Counted from the first letter of the stretch, positions 53,164 to 62,215 are shown. The stretch: 64,000 bases of DNA from Noviherbaspirillum sp. L7-7A (GCF_019052805.1 NZ_JAHQRJ010000002.1:1-64000); one strand, 5' to 3'. Program-made: numbers and translations. Notes: generated by a model not told the origin, from the sequence alone.

Positions 53164-53449
53164 CGGGACTTCACTGCAACGGCAACTATCGCTGCGCGTA
53201 AGTCAAAACCAACAGCACTGGCAAAATGGATGAACTGCCCTTCGGTGCATTTCACTCGTTGGCTGACGCCGCATTATTGCTCGAGCCAGGCAGCGCCCAG
53301 CAAATCGCTGCAAACCCTCCGACAAAACGCAATGCGCCCGGCGCACTGTCTTCCGTGGCCGGCAAGGAGGGCGGCACGGTGGCCTGGGATGCTGGCGAGA
53401 ATGAACGCAACGCTTCCTGATCGGTGGCCCGGGCCTCACGCGCGCCGGC

Positions 53450-54706
53450 TCATACCTTTCGTGCGCGTGCGGCGCCGTCGTACCAGTCGTTTTCCAGCGG
53501 CCCCTGCACAGCGCGGTCGCGTACCTTCAGCAGCGTGAACATGCCACCCATGCCGATCGGCCCGTACGGTCCCTGGCCGCTCATCATCGGCAGGGTATTG
53601 TCGGGCATGGGCATGCGCATGGAGGCCATCTCGTGCATGCCATTAGTCCCCATCGGCATGTAGCCCGGCACCATGCTGCGCAGGGTGGCATGGGCTTCGC
53701 CGGCATCCGTGCCCAGCATGGTCGGCACGCCGTGGCCCATTGCATTCATCGCATGATGCGACTTGTGGCAATGCAGCGCCCAGTCGCCGGCTTCCTCAGC
53801 AATGAACTCGATTACCCGCATCTGTCCTGGCGCGACATCCACCGTTACCTCGGGCCAGCGCGCCGATTTCGGCACCCAGCCGCCGTCGGTACCGGTCACT
53901 TCAAAGCTGTGCCCATGCAGGTGGATGGGATGGCTGTCCATACTCAGGTTGCCGATGCGGATGCGCACCCGTTCACCGCGCAGCGCAAACAGCGTTTCGA
54001 TGCCGGGAAACACCCGGCTGTTCCAGGTCCAGGTATTGAAGTCGGTCATGGTGCCCACCCGCGGCACCAAGGTGCCGGGCTGGATGTCGTAGGCATTGAT
54101 GACGAAGGCATAGTCCCGGTCCACCCGCATCGTCCTTGCGTCCTTCGGATGCACCACGATGCAGCCCATCATGCCCATGGCCATCTGCATCATATCGTCG
54201 GCATGCGGGTGGTACATGAAGCTGCCCGAGCGGCGCGCCATGAACTCATACTGCCATGTGTCGCCGGGCGCAATCGCCGCCTGGGTGACGCCGGCCACGC
54301 CATCCATGCCGTTCGGCACCGGCATGCCATGCCAGTGCACTGTGGTCGGCTCCGGCAGCTGGTTGGTGACGAAGATGCGCACCCGCTCGCCCTCGATCAT
54401 TTCCAGCGTCGGTCCCGGGGACCGGCCGTTGTAGCCCCACAGCTTGGCCTTCATGCCGGGCGCGATCTCCTGCGCCACGGGCTGGGCCACGAGATGGAAT
54501 TCCCTTGCGCCGTCGCGCAGGCGAAACGGCAGCGACCAGCCATTGAGCGTCGTCACAGGCCTCACGCCGAGCATAGCAAGCGGCGGTCGCTGCATGCCGG
54601 CGGGTGCCATCGAAGGAGGCGGCAGGTCCGCCTGTGCAGCCGGTGATATGGCATGGGCGCCAATTAGTGTGGCGCTGCCCTGCAGGAATTGTCGTCTGGA
54701 TATCAT
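53450..54706 (-). CDS. Multicopper oxidase, Tat-exported
   Basis: Periplasmic copper oxidase of 418 residues. A twin-arginine signal (ISRRQFLQGSATLIGAHAIS) precedes the cupredoxin domains. Copper ligands are all visible: HWHG (domain 1), HPHADD (YHPHADDMM), HPIHLHGHSF, and the HCH-x3-H-x4-M block in LHCHKSHHAMNAMGHGVPTM that makes the type 1 site with an axial Met. The Met-rich region near the C-terminus (MPMGTNGMHEMASMRMPMPD) is typical of copper-detoxifying CopA/CueO-like members. Last gene of a four-gene operon, three bases after the TolC-like gene. Probably oxidises Cu(I). Confidence 0.92.
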   Translation of the reverse strand: MISRRQFLQGSATLIGAHAISPAAQADLPPPSMAPAGMQRPPLAMLGVRPVTTLNGWSLPFRLRDGAREFHLVAQPVAQEIAPGMKAKLWGYNGRSPGPTLEMIEGERVRIFVTNQLPEPTTVHWHGMPVPNGMDGVAGVTQAAIAPGDTWQYEFMARRSGSFMYHPHADDMMQMAMGMMGCIVVHPKDARTMRVDRDYAFVINAYDIQPGTLVPRVGTMTDFNTWTWNSRVFPGIETLFALRGERVRIRIGNLSMDSHPIHLHGHSFEVTGTDGGWVPKSARWPEVTVDVAPGQMRVIEFIAEEAGDWALHCHKSHHAMNAMGHGVPTMLGTDAGEAHATLRSMVPGYMPMGTNGMHEMASMRMPMPDNTLPMMSGQGPYGPIGMGGMFTLLKVRDRAVQGPLENDWYDGAARARKV

Positions 54707-54709
54707 GGC

Positions 54710-55984
54710 TCAGTGGTCTCCCGCATGGGGCAGGGCAATGCGTGCCGGGCTCATCGCGACCGCTGCCGGCGCAGCCAGCTTGCCCATGCCGGCCAGTGCC
54801 TGCTGCAGGTCCACTTCGGCAAGCCAGAATTCACGCTGCGCCGCCGCGCAGCGTGCGCCGGCGTCGATATGCGTCGCGGTGCCGGCAATAAGTTCGAACA
54901 CGCCTGTCAGCATGCCGTTGTAGCGCCGGCCCTGTTCCTCCGCAATGCGCTGTGCCAGGGGCAGCATCACGTCGCAGGCATGGCGTGCCAGCTCAAGCCG
55001 CGAGCGATAAGCTATCCAGGCGCCGCGCACTTCGGCGCGGGCGCGCAGCGCGGTGGAGTCCAGCATGGCCTGGTGCGCTTCATGCAGGGCGGGTTGGGCG
55101 GTCCCGGCCTCGTGGCGGGCAACGGCTGCGCGCACTGCCTGCATGTCTGCCCGCTGCGATACCGCGATCGCTTCCAAGCCTTCGGCGTTGACGCCCGATG
55201 GCGGAAGGTCGGGGAGCCGGTCGGGGAGCCGGATTTTTTCGATTGACATGCCCCAGATGCCGGTACGGTACTGCAACTGTTCCCGCAGCAGCCGGGCGTT
55301 GGCATCGCGCTGCGCCTTCAGCGCCATCGTCTGCGCATGCAGCTGCTGCGCCTTGAGCAGGTCCAGCGCGGCGGCGCTGCCGACCTGGCGCATGGTTCTG
55401 GCAAGCTCCTGGCCGGCGCCGGACAGCCTGACCGCCTCGTTCGCGTGGCGCAAGGCCTGCCTTGCTGCGATGGCCCGGACCCAGTCGCGCCGCGTGGCGA
55501 AGACCCAGTCGCCAATGACATCCGCCGCTGCGGTCTGGATATCGGTATCGGATGGCGCCTCGCCCGGCCTTGTCGCTGCAAGAACTTGCTGCGAGCGCAG
55601 CGCAGACGCCGCCAGCCAGCTGACGAGATGGATGGTCAGCGTGCGTTCGACCTTGCTTTCCGCCGCGCCATAGGATCGTGCCGCATCCGTTCCGGGCGCT
55701 GGCGTGTAGGCTAAGCGCAGCCGGCTTGCGGCATCGATATGCAGCGCGGCGAAGTGCGGCGTCAGGGCCGGATGCAGCAGGGCCAGCTCGGCAGCCGCTT
55801 CCTGGCTCAGCGGCTGCGCAAGGAGACGGTCCTGGCGCTCCCGCAGGGCTGCAGCGGACTGGCTGGCAATCTGGTTCGGCACGGAAGCGCCGCCGCTGGA
55901 TGGCGGCAACGAAGCGCAGCCGGCCAGGGCCGCAAGAGCAGTCGCCGGCAGCAGCCTGGCGACAGAAGTAAGGCGCCGCTTCAT
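54710..55984 (-). CDS. TolC-family outer-membrane lipoprotein
   Basis: Protein of 424 residues. Signal peptide with lipobox (ATALAALAGCASLP), so an outer-membrane lipoprotein of the TolC/CusC type. The long helical repeats (for example RQALRHANEAVRLSGAGQEL and RDANARLLREQLQYRTGIWG) form the periplasmic tunnel. Some normal TolC family blocks are poorly conserved, so it is a divergent member. Its stop is followed after three bases by the multicopper oxidase and its ATG overlaps the CusF-like stop by four bases. No RND pump or membrane fusion protein is present. Confidence 0.85.
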   Translation of the reverse strand: MKRRLTSVARLLPATALAALAGCASLPPSSGGASVPNQIASQSAAALRERQDRLLAQPLSQEAAAELALLHPALTPHFAALHIDAASRLRLAYTPAPGTDAARSYGAAESKVERTLTIHLVSWLAASALRSQQVLAATRPGEAPSDTDIQTAAADVIGDWVFATRRDWVRAIAARQALRHANEAVRLSGAGQELARTMRQVGSAAALDLLKAQQLHAQTMALKAQRDANARLLREQLQYRTGIWGMSIEKIRLPDRLPDLPPSGVNAEGLEAIAVSQRADMQAVRAAVARHEAGTAQPALHEAHQAMLDSTALRARAEVRGAWIAYRSRLELARHACDVMLPLAQRIAEEQGRRYNGMLTGVFELIAGTATHIDAGARCAAAQREFWLAEVDLQQALAGMGKLAAPAAVAMSPARIALPHAGDH

Positions 55985-56445
55985 GGCTTGAACACCGCCG
56001 TCACCAGCATGTCCGGGCCTGCTGGCGCGATGGCGACGCCAACCCGTTCGCCCTCGCGCAGCTGGCGGAGCACAGCCGCGCTGGCCGCCCTGAACTGCAT
56101 GGTCATCGCCGGCATGTGCAGGCGCGCTATCGGTCCATGCTCCAGCAGCACTTCACCAGTGCGCCGGTTGACCGACAACACCCGGGCAAGGGTATCGGCC
56201 TGCGCCGCCCCGGCGTTGTGTTGCGCGCTCTGGCGCACCGCCACCACGCCCCAGGGCAAGGCAGGCGGGTCGGCTGCCGGCATTCTGGCAAGGCCGCTGT
56301 CGTACTCCAGCAGCGCCGTGGCGGCCGCCGGATTGGCGGGGCCGCCTTCGCTGGCGCTGTCGGCCGCCGCCGGCGGGCACAGCAGCCACAGCGCCAGCAG
56401 GGCACGCGCGCTGGCGGAGTGGCGCATGGCCTGGTCCCGTTGCAT
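55981..56445 (-). CDS. CusF-like copper-binding protein
   Basis: Exported protein of 154 residues; signal peptide about 1-28 (ARALLALWLLCPPAAADS). The C-terminal 75 residues form a CusF-type OB-fold: TGEVLLEHGPIARLHMPAMT then MQFRAASAAVLRQLREGERV; the MPAMTM motif matches the Met ligands of CusF that hold Cu(I), and the Trp is absent. ATG 56445 overlaps the last base of the upstream stop codon (TGATG), so translation is coupled. An in-frame ATG at 56427 is an alternative start. Confidence 0.85.
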   Translation of the reverse strand: MQRDQAMRHSASARALLALWLLCPPAAADSASEGGPANPAAATALLEYDSGLARMPAADPPALPWGVVAVRQSAQHNAGAAQADTLARVLSVNRRTGEVLLEHGPIARLHMPAMTMQFRAASAAVLRQLREGERVGVAIAPAGPDMLVTAVFKP

Positions 56446-57899
56446 CAGGGCTGCACGATTGCCCGGGCCGGACCGGTCAGGTCAAGGATATGCATGCCGG
56501 AGTTGGCGCGGTCCACCGCGTAGATGTAGCCGCGGTCGTCGGTTTCGACGTTGTTCGTCTGGATGGCGACCTTGCAGCGATCGGCGCCGTCGACCTTGAT
56601 GCAGCGCTTGTCGGTATTGGGCGTGACAGCCGGGATGTAATAGCCAACTTCCCTGGGGGACCAGGGGTCGCGGATGTCGACGGCCCGGATGCCGGCATTG
56701 AAGTAGGCCAGGAAGATCAGCTTCTTGTGATACTTCGAGGTCATGTTCTCGTTTGACGAGTGGCTGCCGAAACGGCCCCCGCGCGAGCAGAAGTTGCCGT
56801 TGGCTTCCGGCACCTGGAAGTTCGATACGCCCCATGGCTTGGTCTCGGTGGTGATATCGACCATGTACATCATCTGCCGGTTTTCCTGGCATTCATTGCG
56901 CAGCGACTCATTGACCACCAGCAGCATGTCGCGGGTGCGGCCTTCCTTGTTCTTCGCAAATTCCGGAATGTCCATGCCCAGCAGGGGCAGCGTGGTATGC
57001 GCGCCCAGGCGTGGCGAGGTATAGAAGGTCGTGATGACCGGATAAGTGAGGTTCTCGTCGGTGGGCTCGAACGGGTCCTTGGCGGACGGGTTCCCGCGCA
57101 AGAGCTTTTCACGGTCGATGATCTGGATCACGCCATTGAGGAAGGTGTTGTAGCCGAAGTAGATACGGCTGCCGAGCCGGATCGGCCCATGCATGTCGTA
57201 ATCGGCGCCGCGCAGCGAGTCGGGCGAGCCGGGCTGCTGGCCGACCAGACCGAAATTGCGGATGAAGCGCGGCTTGGCCGGATCGCTCAGATCATAGACC
57301 TGGGTCATGCGCCGGGTCTTCCAGCCCGGAGCGCCGGAAATCAGGTAGGCAATGCCGGTGTCGCATTCCCAGAAGTTCTTGTGGGTGTCGCGCAGGTTGC
57401 CGGTGATGCGCGATACCAGGCTGGGCTTTTCTGGCGCCGATACATCCCAGATCTCATGCGCGCTGCCGCCGAAGGTGCGCAGCATGTAGACCTTGCCCTG
57501 CTCGGCATGGGGCAGGGTCTTGCCGCTGCAGACCCTCACCATCTGCGCGCCGCCGGCTTCGCCTTCGCCTTCCTCGCCGGGAAGATGGGTGAGGTAGCGT
57601 GGCGCCTTCGGATCGGTCACGTCGACGATGGAGGTGCCGTTGTATTCGTCCTTGCCAGTGAGCGGATTGGGCTGCTTGCCGCCATGGTGGCCGACATAGG
57701 CGATCCAGCGGTCTCCCTGCTGCTGTATGGTGGGCTGGTAGGCGGTGCGGGCCTGCAGGTCATTGTGGCCGAGCAGTTGCATGTTGCTGGCTTCTTCCTT
57801 CTCCTGCGCATGTACGCTGGCGCATGCCAAAAGCGATGCTGCGCAGGTGAGCGAGGCGGCGAAGAGTTTCGGGAATGTGGCGCTTGTTCCGGATTTCAC
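56445..57899 (-). CDS. Exported LVIVD-repeat beta-propeller protein
   Basis: Protein of 484 residues. Signal peptide KSGTSATFPKLFAASLTCAA up to about ASVHA. The mature protein shows LVIVD-type propeller repeats (YNGTSIVDVTDPKAPRYLTH, IWDVSAPEKPSLVSRI, VYDLSDPAKPRFIRNFG, AGIRAVDIRDPWSPREVGYY). Start chosen at GTG 57899 because AGGAG lies six bases before it and the signal peptide starts there; an ATG at 57923 has no ribosome site. First gene of the copper operon; such propellers may dock other proteins. Role not established. Confidence 0.85.
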   Translation of the reverse strand: MKSGTSATFPKLFAASLTCAASLLACASVHAQEKEEASNMQLLGHNDLQARTAYQPTIQQQGDRWIAYVGHHGGKQPNPLTGKDEYNGTSIVDVTDPKAPRYLTHLPGEEGEGEAGGAQMVRVCSGKTLPHAEQGKVYMLRTFGGSAHEIWDVSAPEKPSLVSRITGNLRDTHKNFWECDTGIAYLISGAPGWKTRRMTQVYDLSDPAKPRFIRNFGLVGQQPGSPDSLRGADYDMHGPIRLGSRIYFGYNTFLNGVIQIIDREKLLRGNPSAKDPFEPTDENLTYPVITTFYTSPRLGAHTTLPLLGMDIPEFAKNKEGRTRDMLLVVNESLRNECQENRQMMYMVDITTETKPWGVSNFQVPEANGNFCSRGGRFGSHSSNENMTSKYHKKLIFLAYFNAGIRAVDIRDPWSPREVGYYIPAVTPNTDKRCIKVDGADRCKVAIQTNNVETDDRGYIYAVDRANSGMHILDLTGPARAIVQP

Positions 57900-58106
57900 G
57901 TCTGTCTCCTGATGATTATTCATGGTTGAAAACCGGAAGACATGCGATCGATACGGATGAGGCGCAGGCTCCAGGCGCAGCCATCCATGTCCCGGCGCTA
58001 CCTGGCGCGCTCCCGGCTGCTCGACTGCACCGGGCGCTGCCATTGCGTCAGGCGTTCTTCGACGCCCGTACGCATTACTGCCTTCATGCTTCGAACCCGG
58101 CCCGGC

Positions 58107-59096
58107 CTATTCGACCTTGCCGATCTTCTGCACCACGTCCGCCATCTTGCGTGCATCCGCATTCAAGTAGGTCTGGAACTCGGGCGCATCCATATACATG
58201 ATGGAGCTGCCGGAGCCGTTGATGGCGGCATTAACCGCCGGATCGTCGGCAGCCTTGTGCGCCGCCGCCCGAAGCTTTTCCACTACCGCGTCCGGCGTGC
58301 CGGCCGGCACGAACAGGCCGGCCCATTGCGCATACTCCAGCGGGTAGCCGGCCTGCTTCAGGGTCGGCACGCCGGGCAGGGAAGCCAGCGGTCCTTCGCC
58401 CCAGTGGGCAAGCGCCTTGAGCTTGCCAGCCTTGATCTGCTGCAGCACGCTGGCCGGGCCGGTGGCCACCGCGTCGACTTGGCCGCTCAAGAGCGCCACC
58501 AGCGCCGGGCCGGCGCCGGTATAGGGCACATGCAGCATGCGGAAGTCGGCCCGGGACTTGAGCATTTCCATTGGCACATGCATGGTGCCGTAGTTGCCCG
58601 ACGACGCGAAGCTGAACTTGCCAGGCTTGCTCTTCATGTCGGCGACGAATTCCTGCAGGTTCTTCCATGGCGCATCGCTGCGCACCACCAGCACCACCGG
58701 GTCGGCGGTGAAGCGGGCGATGGGCTTCAGTTGCGACAGCTGAAACAGCGAGGTCTTGCCATTGACCTTGTCCGCTTCCGGGATGGTGGTCATCGATGCC
58801 AGCGACATCAGCACGGTGTAGCCGTCGGGCGGCGCCTTGGCCACGGCCGCCATGCCGATTGCGCCGCCAGCGCCGGCCTTGTTCTCGACGATCACCGACT
58901 GCTTCAGCTCGCGCGCCATGGCCTGCGCCACCGGCCTGCCCACCGTATCGGCCACGCCGCCAGGCGGAAACGGCACCACCATGGTGATGGGTTTGGCCGG
59001 CCAGTTATCCTGGGCCACCACAATGGTCGGAAGGGCTGCCATCAGCGCGGCGCCCGCCGCGGTCAGAAAACTCAGTCGTGCTGCAAACTTGTACAT
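58107..59096 (-). CDS. Bug-family tripartite tricarboxylate receptor
   Basis: Periplasmic binding protein of 329 residues. Signal peptide 1-28 (FLTAAGAALMAALPTIVVAQ), then the family opening NWPAKPITMVVPFPPGGVAD, and later VPYTGAGPALVALLSGQVDA and ASLPGVPTLKQAGYPLEY. Captures small carboxylates for a TctAB-type transporter, which is not encoded here; orphan Bug receptors are common in Burkholderiales. Lies 102 bases downstream of the FAH hydrolase gene and likely shares its transcript. Confidence 0.93.
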   Translation of the reverse strand: MYKFAARLSFLTAAGAALMAALPTIVVAQDNWPAKPITMVVPFPPGGVADTVGRPVAQAMARELKQSVIVENKAGAGGAIGMAAVAKAPPDGYTVLMSLASMTTIPEADKVNGKTSLFQLSQLKPIARFTADPVVLVVRSDAPWKNLQEFVADMKSKPGKFSFASSGNYGTMHVPMEMLKSRADFRMLHVPYTGAGPALVALLSGQVDAVATGPASVLQQIKAGKLKALAHWGEGPLASLPGVPTLKQAGYPLEYAQWAGLFVPAGTPDAVVEKLRAAAHKAADDPAVNAAINGSGSSIMYMDAPEFQTYLNADARKMADVVQKIGKVE

Positions 59097-59198
59097 TGTT
59101 TGTCTCCATTGATGTTCTTATGCGACGCAGCCCCGTCCGCCATCGGGCGCGGCGGGGCTGCCATTTCTATCGGACGGAAGACCTGTCGGCCGCCCGCC

Positions 59199-60068
59199 TT
59201 ATTCCATGCGGTTGACCAGCGTGCCAATGCCTTCAATCTCCAGGCGCATTTCGTCGCCCGGCTTCAGGAACTTTGGCGGCGTGAAGCCAATGCCCACGCC
59301 TGCGGCGGTACCGGTGGCGATCACATCGCCGGCTTCCAGCGTCATGCCGGCCGACAGCACTTCGATGATGGTCGGGATGTCGAAGATCAGGTCGCCGGTG
59401 TTGGCGTTCTGGCGCAGTTCGCCGTTGATCCAGGTCTTCAGCTGCAGGTTTTCCGGCTCGATCTCATCCGAAGTCACAATCACCGGGCCCATCGGGCAGA
59501 AGGTGTCGAGCGCCTTGCCGAGGAACCACTGGCGTGCCTTCTTCTGCAGGTCGCGCGCGGTGATGTCGTTGACGATGGTGTAGCCCCAGACATGCTTGTA
59601 GGCGTCGGCCTTCTTAATGCCGAGGCCGCCGCTGCCGATGATTACGGTCAGCTCATTCTCATAGTCGACTTCCTGGGTGGCCTGCTGATGGCACTTCACC
59701 GCGTCGTTCGGGCCGACAATGGTCGATGCCGGCTTGGTGAACACCGACGGCAGCGGCGAGATGTCTTCCTTGGAGCCGTCGAAGCCGGACTTGTTGAATT
59801 CCTTCGCATGCTCGTGATAGTTCTTGCCGACCATGAAGAGATTGCGGCGCGGCGTCGACAGCGGCGCCAGGATCCGGATGCCTTCCAGCGGCTTGCCTTC
59901 GCCGCTGGTCTTCAGTTGCGTGGCCGGCTCGGGCACGGCGCGGATCAGGTCGACCATGTCGCCGTTGAAGCCCGACAGCGCATCGGCCACCGGCCAGTAG
60001 CGCGACAGCTCGCGGTCGACGATGGCAACGGTGGGAACGCCGTTCAGTTCTATGGTCGCAAAACGCAT
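59199..60068 (-). CDS. Fumarylacetoacetate hydrolase family protein
   Basis: Cytoplasmic hydrolase of 289 residues with the FAH fold: LFMVGKNYHEHAKEFN, FTKPASTIVGPNDAVKCHQQ, then QEVDYENELTVIIG (the metal-binding E-x-E) and GYTIVNDITARDLQKK, ending with IFDIPTIIEVLSAGMTLEAG and GDVIATGTAAGVGIGF. It should cleave C-C bonds of a beta-diketo acid from aromatic or sugar acid breakdown. Start chosen at ATG 60068, seven bases after GGAG; a GTG at 60074 is too close to it. Probably regulated by the divergent GntR protein. Confidence 0.93.
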   Translation of the reverse strand: MRFATIELNGVPTVAIVDRELSRYWPVADALSGFNGDMVDLIRAVPEPATQLKTSGEGKPLEGIRILAPLSTPRRNLFMVGKNYHEHAKEFNKSGFDGSKEDISPLPSVFTKPASTIVGPNDAVKCHQQATQEVDYENELTVIIGSGGLGIKKADAYKHVWGYTIVNDITARDLQKKARQWFLGKALDTFCPMGPVIVTSDEIEPENLQLKTWINGELRQNANTGDLIFDIPTIIEVLSAGMTLEAGDVIATGTAAGVGIGFTPPKFLKPGDEMRLEIEGIGTLVNRME

Positions 60069-60089
60069 GCTCACTCTCCTTGATGCAAA

Positions 60090-60109
60090 TTGGTTTTAAG
60101 ATGAACCAA
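60090..60109. promoter_or_regulatory. Putative GntR operator, hydrolase side
   Basis: Perfect inverted repeat TTGGTT-N8-AACCAA, 22 bases upstream of the hydrolase start codon. Its half-site is repeated at the second operator near the regulator gene. TTGGT/ACCAA half-sites are common for FadR-subfamily regulators. Confidence 0.6.
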
Positions 60110-60228
60110 GTTAAACCAAGGACCGACCAATGTCAACCCGTGAAATCGCCTTTCAGTACAAGCCAATAAACGATTGCTTGCCCGCATTGGATCAACAGCA
60201 TTAGCAATTGAGCTGATTCAACAGGCAA

Positions 60229-60249
60229 TTGGTTTATAATTTCAACCAT
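60229..60249. promoter_or_regulatory. Putative GntR operator overlapping a -10
   Basis: Inverted repeat TTGGTT (60229-60234) and AACCAT (60244-60249) spaced nine bases; TATAAT (60235-60240) sits inside the spacer, so binding would block the regulator's own promoter. The start codon is 15 bases further on. Confidence 0.6.
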
Positions 60250-60263
60250 TTCCAGGAGGGCGC

Positions 60264-60944
60264 ATGTACTCGTCAGACACCTTGCATGAATTCCGTCATT
60301 TCCTGCTGGACGAGCTGCGTTCAGGCCGGCTGCATGGCGGCGACCGCCTGCCGACCGAGCGCGAGCTGTCCGAGACATGGCATATCGGGCGCAGCGTAGT
60401 GCGGCGGGTGCTGTCGGAGCTCAAGGAGCAGGGCCTGATCACCCAGGTGGTGGGCAGCGGCACCTATGTCAGCGCCGATGCCAGCGAGAAGCTGCAGGCC
60501 GGCGCTGCCCAGGTCACCGCGATGGAGACCAGCCCGGCCGAACTGATGGAAGTGCGGGTGCTGCTCGAGCCGGTCGTGATGCAGCTGGCCATCCGCCATG
60601 CCACGCCGGCCGACTTCATGAAGATGGAGGAATGCTGCGCCCGTGCCGAAGCGGCGCGGACCCTGAAGGAATTCGAGCACTGGGACGGCGCGTTGCATCA
60701 GACGATTGCGGACGCCACGCACAACAACTTCGCCCGCAGCATGTTCCAGCTGATGAACAGCGTGCGTGAGCAGGGCGATTGGGGCGTGCTGAAAAAGCGC
60801 AGCGTGACGCCGGAGCGGCGTGCCATCTATGAAAAGGAGCACCGCGACCTGGTGGCCGCGCTGAAGGCGCGCGATGCCGAAGCGGCGCGCGAACTGATGG
60901 AAGCGCACCTCGTGCAGGTCCGGCGAAACATGTTCGGCTATTGA
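60264..60944 (+). CDS. GntR/FadR-family transcriptional regulator
   Basis: Protein of 226 residues. The winged helix (about 1-70: FRHFLLDELRSGRLHGGDRL, PTERELSETWHIGRSVVRRV) is followed by an FCD-type helical domain (LMEVRVLLEPVVMQLAIRHA, FEHWDGALHQTIADATHNNF) with His/Asp residues that bind a metal and a carboxylate ligand in this subfamily. CAGGAGG precedes the ATG. Divergent from the FAH hydrolase and Bug receptor, which it most likely represses until the substrate is present. Confidence 0.93.
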   Translation: MYSSDTLHEFRHFLLDELRSGRLHGGDRLPTERELSETWHIGRSVVRRVLSELKEQGLITQVVGSGTYVSADASEKLQAGAAQVTAMETSPAELMEVRVLLEPVVMQLAIRHATPADFMKMEECCARAEAARTLKEFEHWDGALHQTIADATHNNFARSMFQLMNSVREQGDWGVLKKRSVTPERRAIYEKEHRDLVAALKARDAEAARELMEAHLVQVRRNMFGY

Positions 60945-61018
60945 GGCTGGCCGCATGCGGGCAAGGACGCCCCGTTTGGGGCATTGCTTGCCCTATACTT
61001 CCGGCCTCAGGAGAGATC

Positions 61019-61921
61019 ATGGCCAAAACCATTCCACCGCTGAATCCATTGCGGGTATTCGAAGCTGTTGCGCGACTCGGCAGCTTCACACGCGGCGCTG
61101 ACGAGCTGCATGTGAGCCAGTCCGCCGTGAGCCGGCAGATCTCGCTGCTGGAAGACTATCTGCAGGTGAAGCTGTTCAACCGGGAGCAGCGCGGCATCAG
61201 CCTGACCGACGCCGGCCGGCGCTATCAGCAAGAAGTCAGCCCGGCATTTGCCCGGATTGCCGCCGCGACCCAGGACCTGCTGGCCAACAACCGCAGCGGG
61301 CCGCTACGGGTACGCGCCTACACTACCTTTGCCGCCAAGTGGCTGATGCGCCGGCTGCCGCTGTTCCAGCAGGCGCATCCGGAGATCGACGTACGCTTGA
61401 GCACCGATGTCGCTCCGGCGGACTTTGCCAGCGATGAGATCGACCTCGCGATCCAGTTTGGCGACGGCAACTGGCCCGAGCTGCAATGCGAGCGCCTGCT
61501 GGGCGACCGCATCACGCCGGTCTGCAGCCCGGCCCTGCTCAATAGGCCCGGTGCGCCACTGCAGACCCTGGACGACCTGAAGCATCATCGACTGCTGCAT
61601 TCGCATTACCGCAGTAATGACTGGCCCTACTGGTTCAAAGCGGTGGGACGACCGGACTTGACCGAGCATCGGGACAGCATGGTGTTTTCCAGTTCGATCC
61701 TGACGTATCAGGCTGCGGTGGAAGGGCTGGGGGTGGCAATCGGGCAGATCAGCCTTCTGGACCAGGAGCTGGAAAGCGGCGCGCTGGTGTGCCCGTTCGA
61801 GACGGTGACGCGGCCTGGATTCGCCTATTACCTGCTGCTGCCGCGGCGGGATACGATGCCGGCCAAGGTGGGGGTGTTTCGGGAATGGCTGCTAGATGAG
61901 ACGCGGCGGGCGGGTACATGA
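61019..61921 (+). CDS. LysR-type regulator, GcvA-like
   Basis: Protein of 300 residues. The winged helix-turn-helix (PPLNPLRVFEAVARLGSFTR, GADELHVSQSAVSRQISLLE) has the opening typical of the GcvA subgroup, followed by the effector domain (RVRAYTTFAAKWLMRRLPLF, DEIDLAIQFGDGNW). AGGAGAGATC lies before ATG 61019. The nearest gene in the same direction is none; it could control the NDP-forming synthetase downstream on the opposite strand or something outside the window. Confidence 0.92.
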   Translation: MAKTIPPLNPLRVFEAVARLGSFTRGADELHVSQSAVSRQISLLEDYLQVKLFNREQRGISLTDAGRRYQQEVSPAFARIAAATQDLLANNRSGPLRVRAYTTFAAKWLMRRLPLFQQAHPEIDVRLSTDVAPADFASDEIDLAIQFGDGNWPELQCERLLGDRITPVCSPALLNRPGAPLQTLDDLKHHRLLHSHYRSNDWPYWFKAVGRPDLTEHRDSMVFSSSILTYQAAVEGLGVAIGQISLLDQELESGALVCPFETVTRPGFAYYLLLPRRDTMPAKVGVFREWLLDETRRAGT

Positions 61922-62021
61922 CCCAATGAGGTTGCCATGACCATTGCTGTCAGCGTGGCGTTTCAACCCCGGTTAAGCGGGCCGTGTTGGAGATACGCCG
62001 AGCGGTCAAAATGTCGCTTTT

Positions 62022-62075
62022 GTAGGCTGGAATACCCCAAAGGGGCATTGCACCATTGGCCGATCAGGAAAGTCG
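62022..62075 (+). repeat. GGAATACCCC-type repeat with tail
   Basis: GTAGGCTGGAATACCCCAAA then GGGGCATTGCACC and CATTGGCCGATCAGGAAAG. Palindromic core plus a tail shared with 19461-19508 and partly with 52805-52829. Confidence 0.7.
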
Positions 62076-62106
62076 GTCGACGATCCGATCCCGGTTTGCG
62101 AACGGC

Positions 62107-62133
62107 GGTGCAATGCGCTTCGGCTATTGCACC
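62107..62133. repeat. Palindrome related to the GGAATACCCC family
   Basis: GGTGCAAT, then an imperfect centre GCGCTTCGGCT, then ATTGCACC: ends pair exactly. Looks like the inverted counterpart of the GCATTGCACC end of 62022-62075. Confidence 0.6.
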
Positions 62134-62162
62134 CTTGTATTGTTCCATCAGCGCGTAGCCCG

Positions 62163-62192
62163 TAGCCTGGGTTGAGCGCAGTGAAACCCGGG
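62163..62192 (+). repeat. TAGCCTGGGTTGAG-type repeat, single copy
   Basis: TAGCCTGGGTTGAGCGCAGT then GAAACCCGGG; best-preserved member of the family in the window. Confidence 0.75.
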
Positions 62193-62215
62193 TGCAAGCA
62201 CAACTGCAACTGCTG

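Larger units (their letters stand above)
52609..53449. other. Repeat-rich intergenic region
   Basis: About 840 bases between convergent icd and the multicopper oxidase gene. Built of two inverted GGAATACCCC palindromes (52664 and 52805) around a half copy of the long palindromic element (52747-52793), then a GCCAAAAAAGTAGC-type patch near 52996-53010, then a second long palindromic copy (53055-53163). A frame at 52804-53028 (ending AKKVAKKRPQ) looks like repeat-derived translation. No gene called. Confidence 0.65.

Noticed and set aside
57942-60083. A 713-residue plus-strand frame.
   Set aside because: Antisense to the clear Bug receptor and FAH hydrolase genes; His/Arg/Gln-rich shadow composition.
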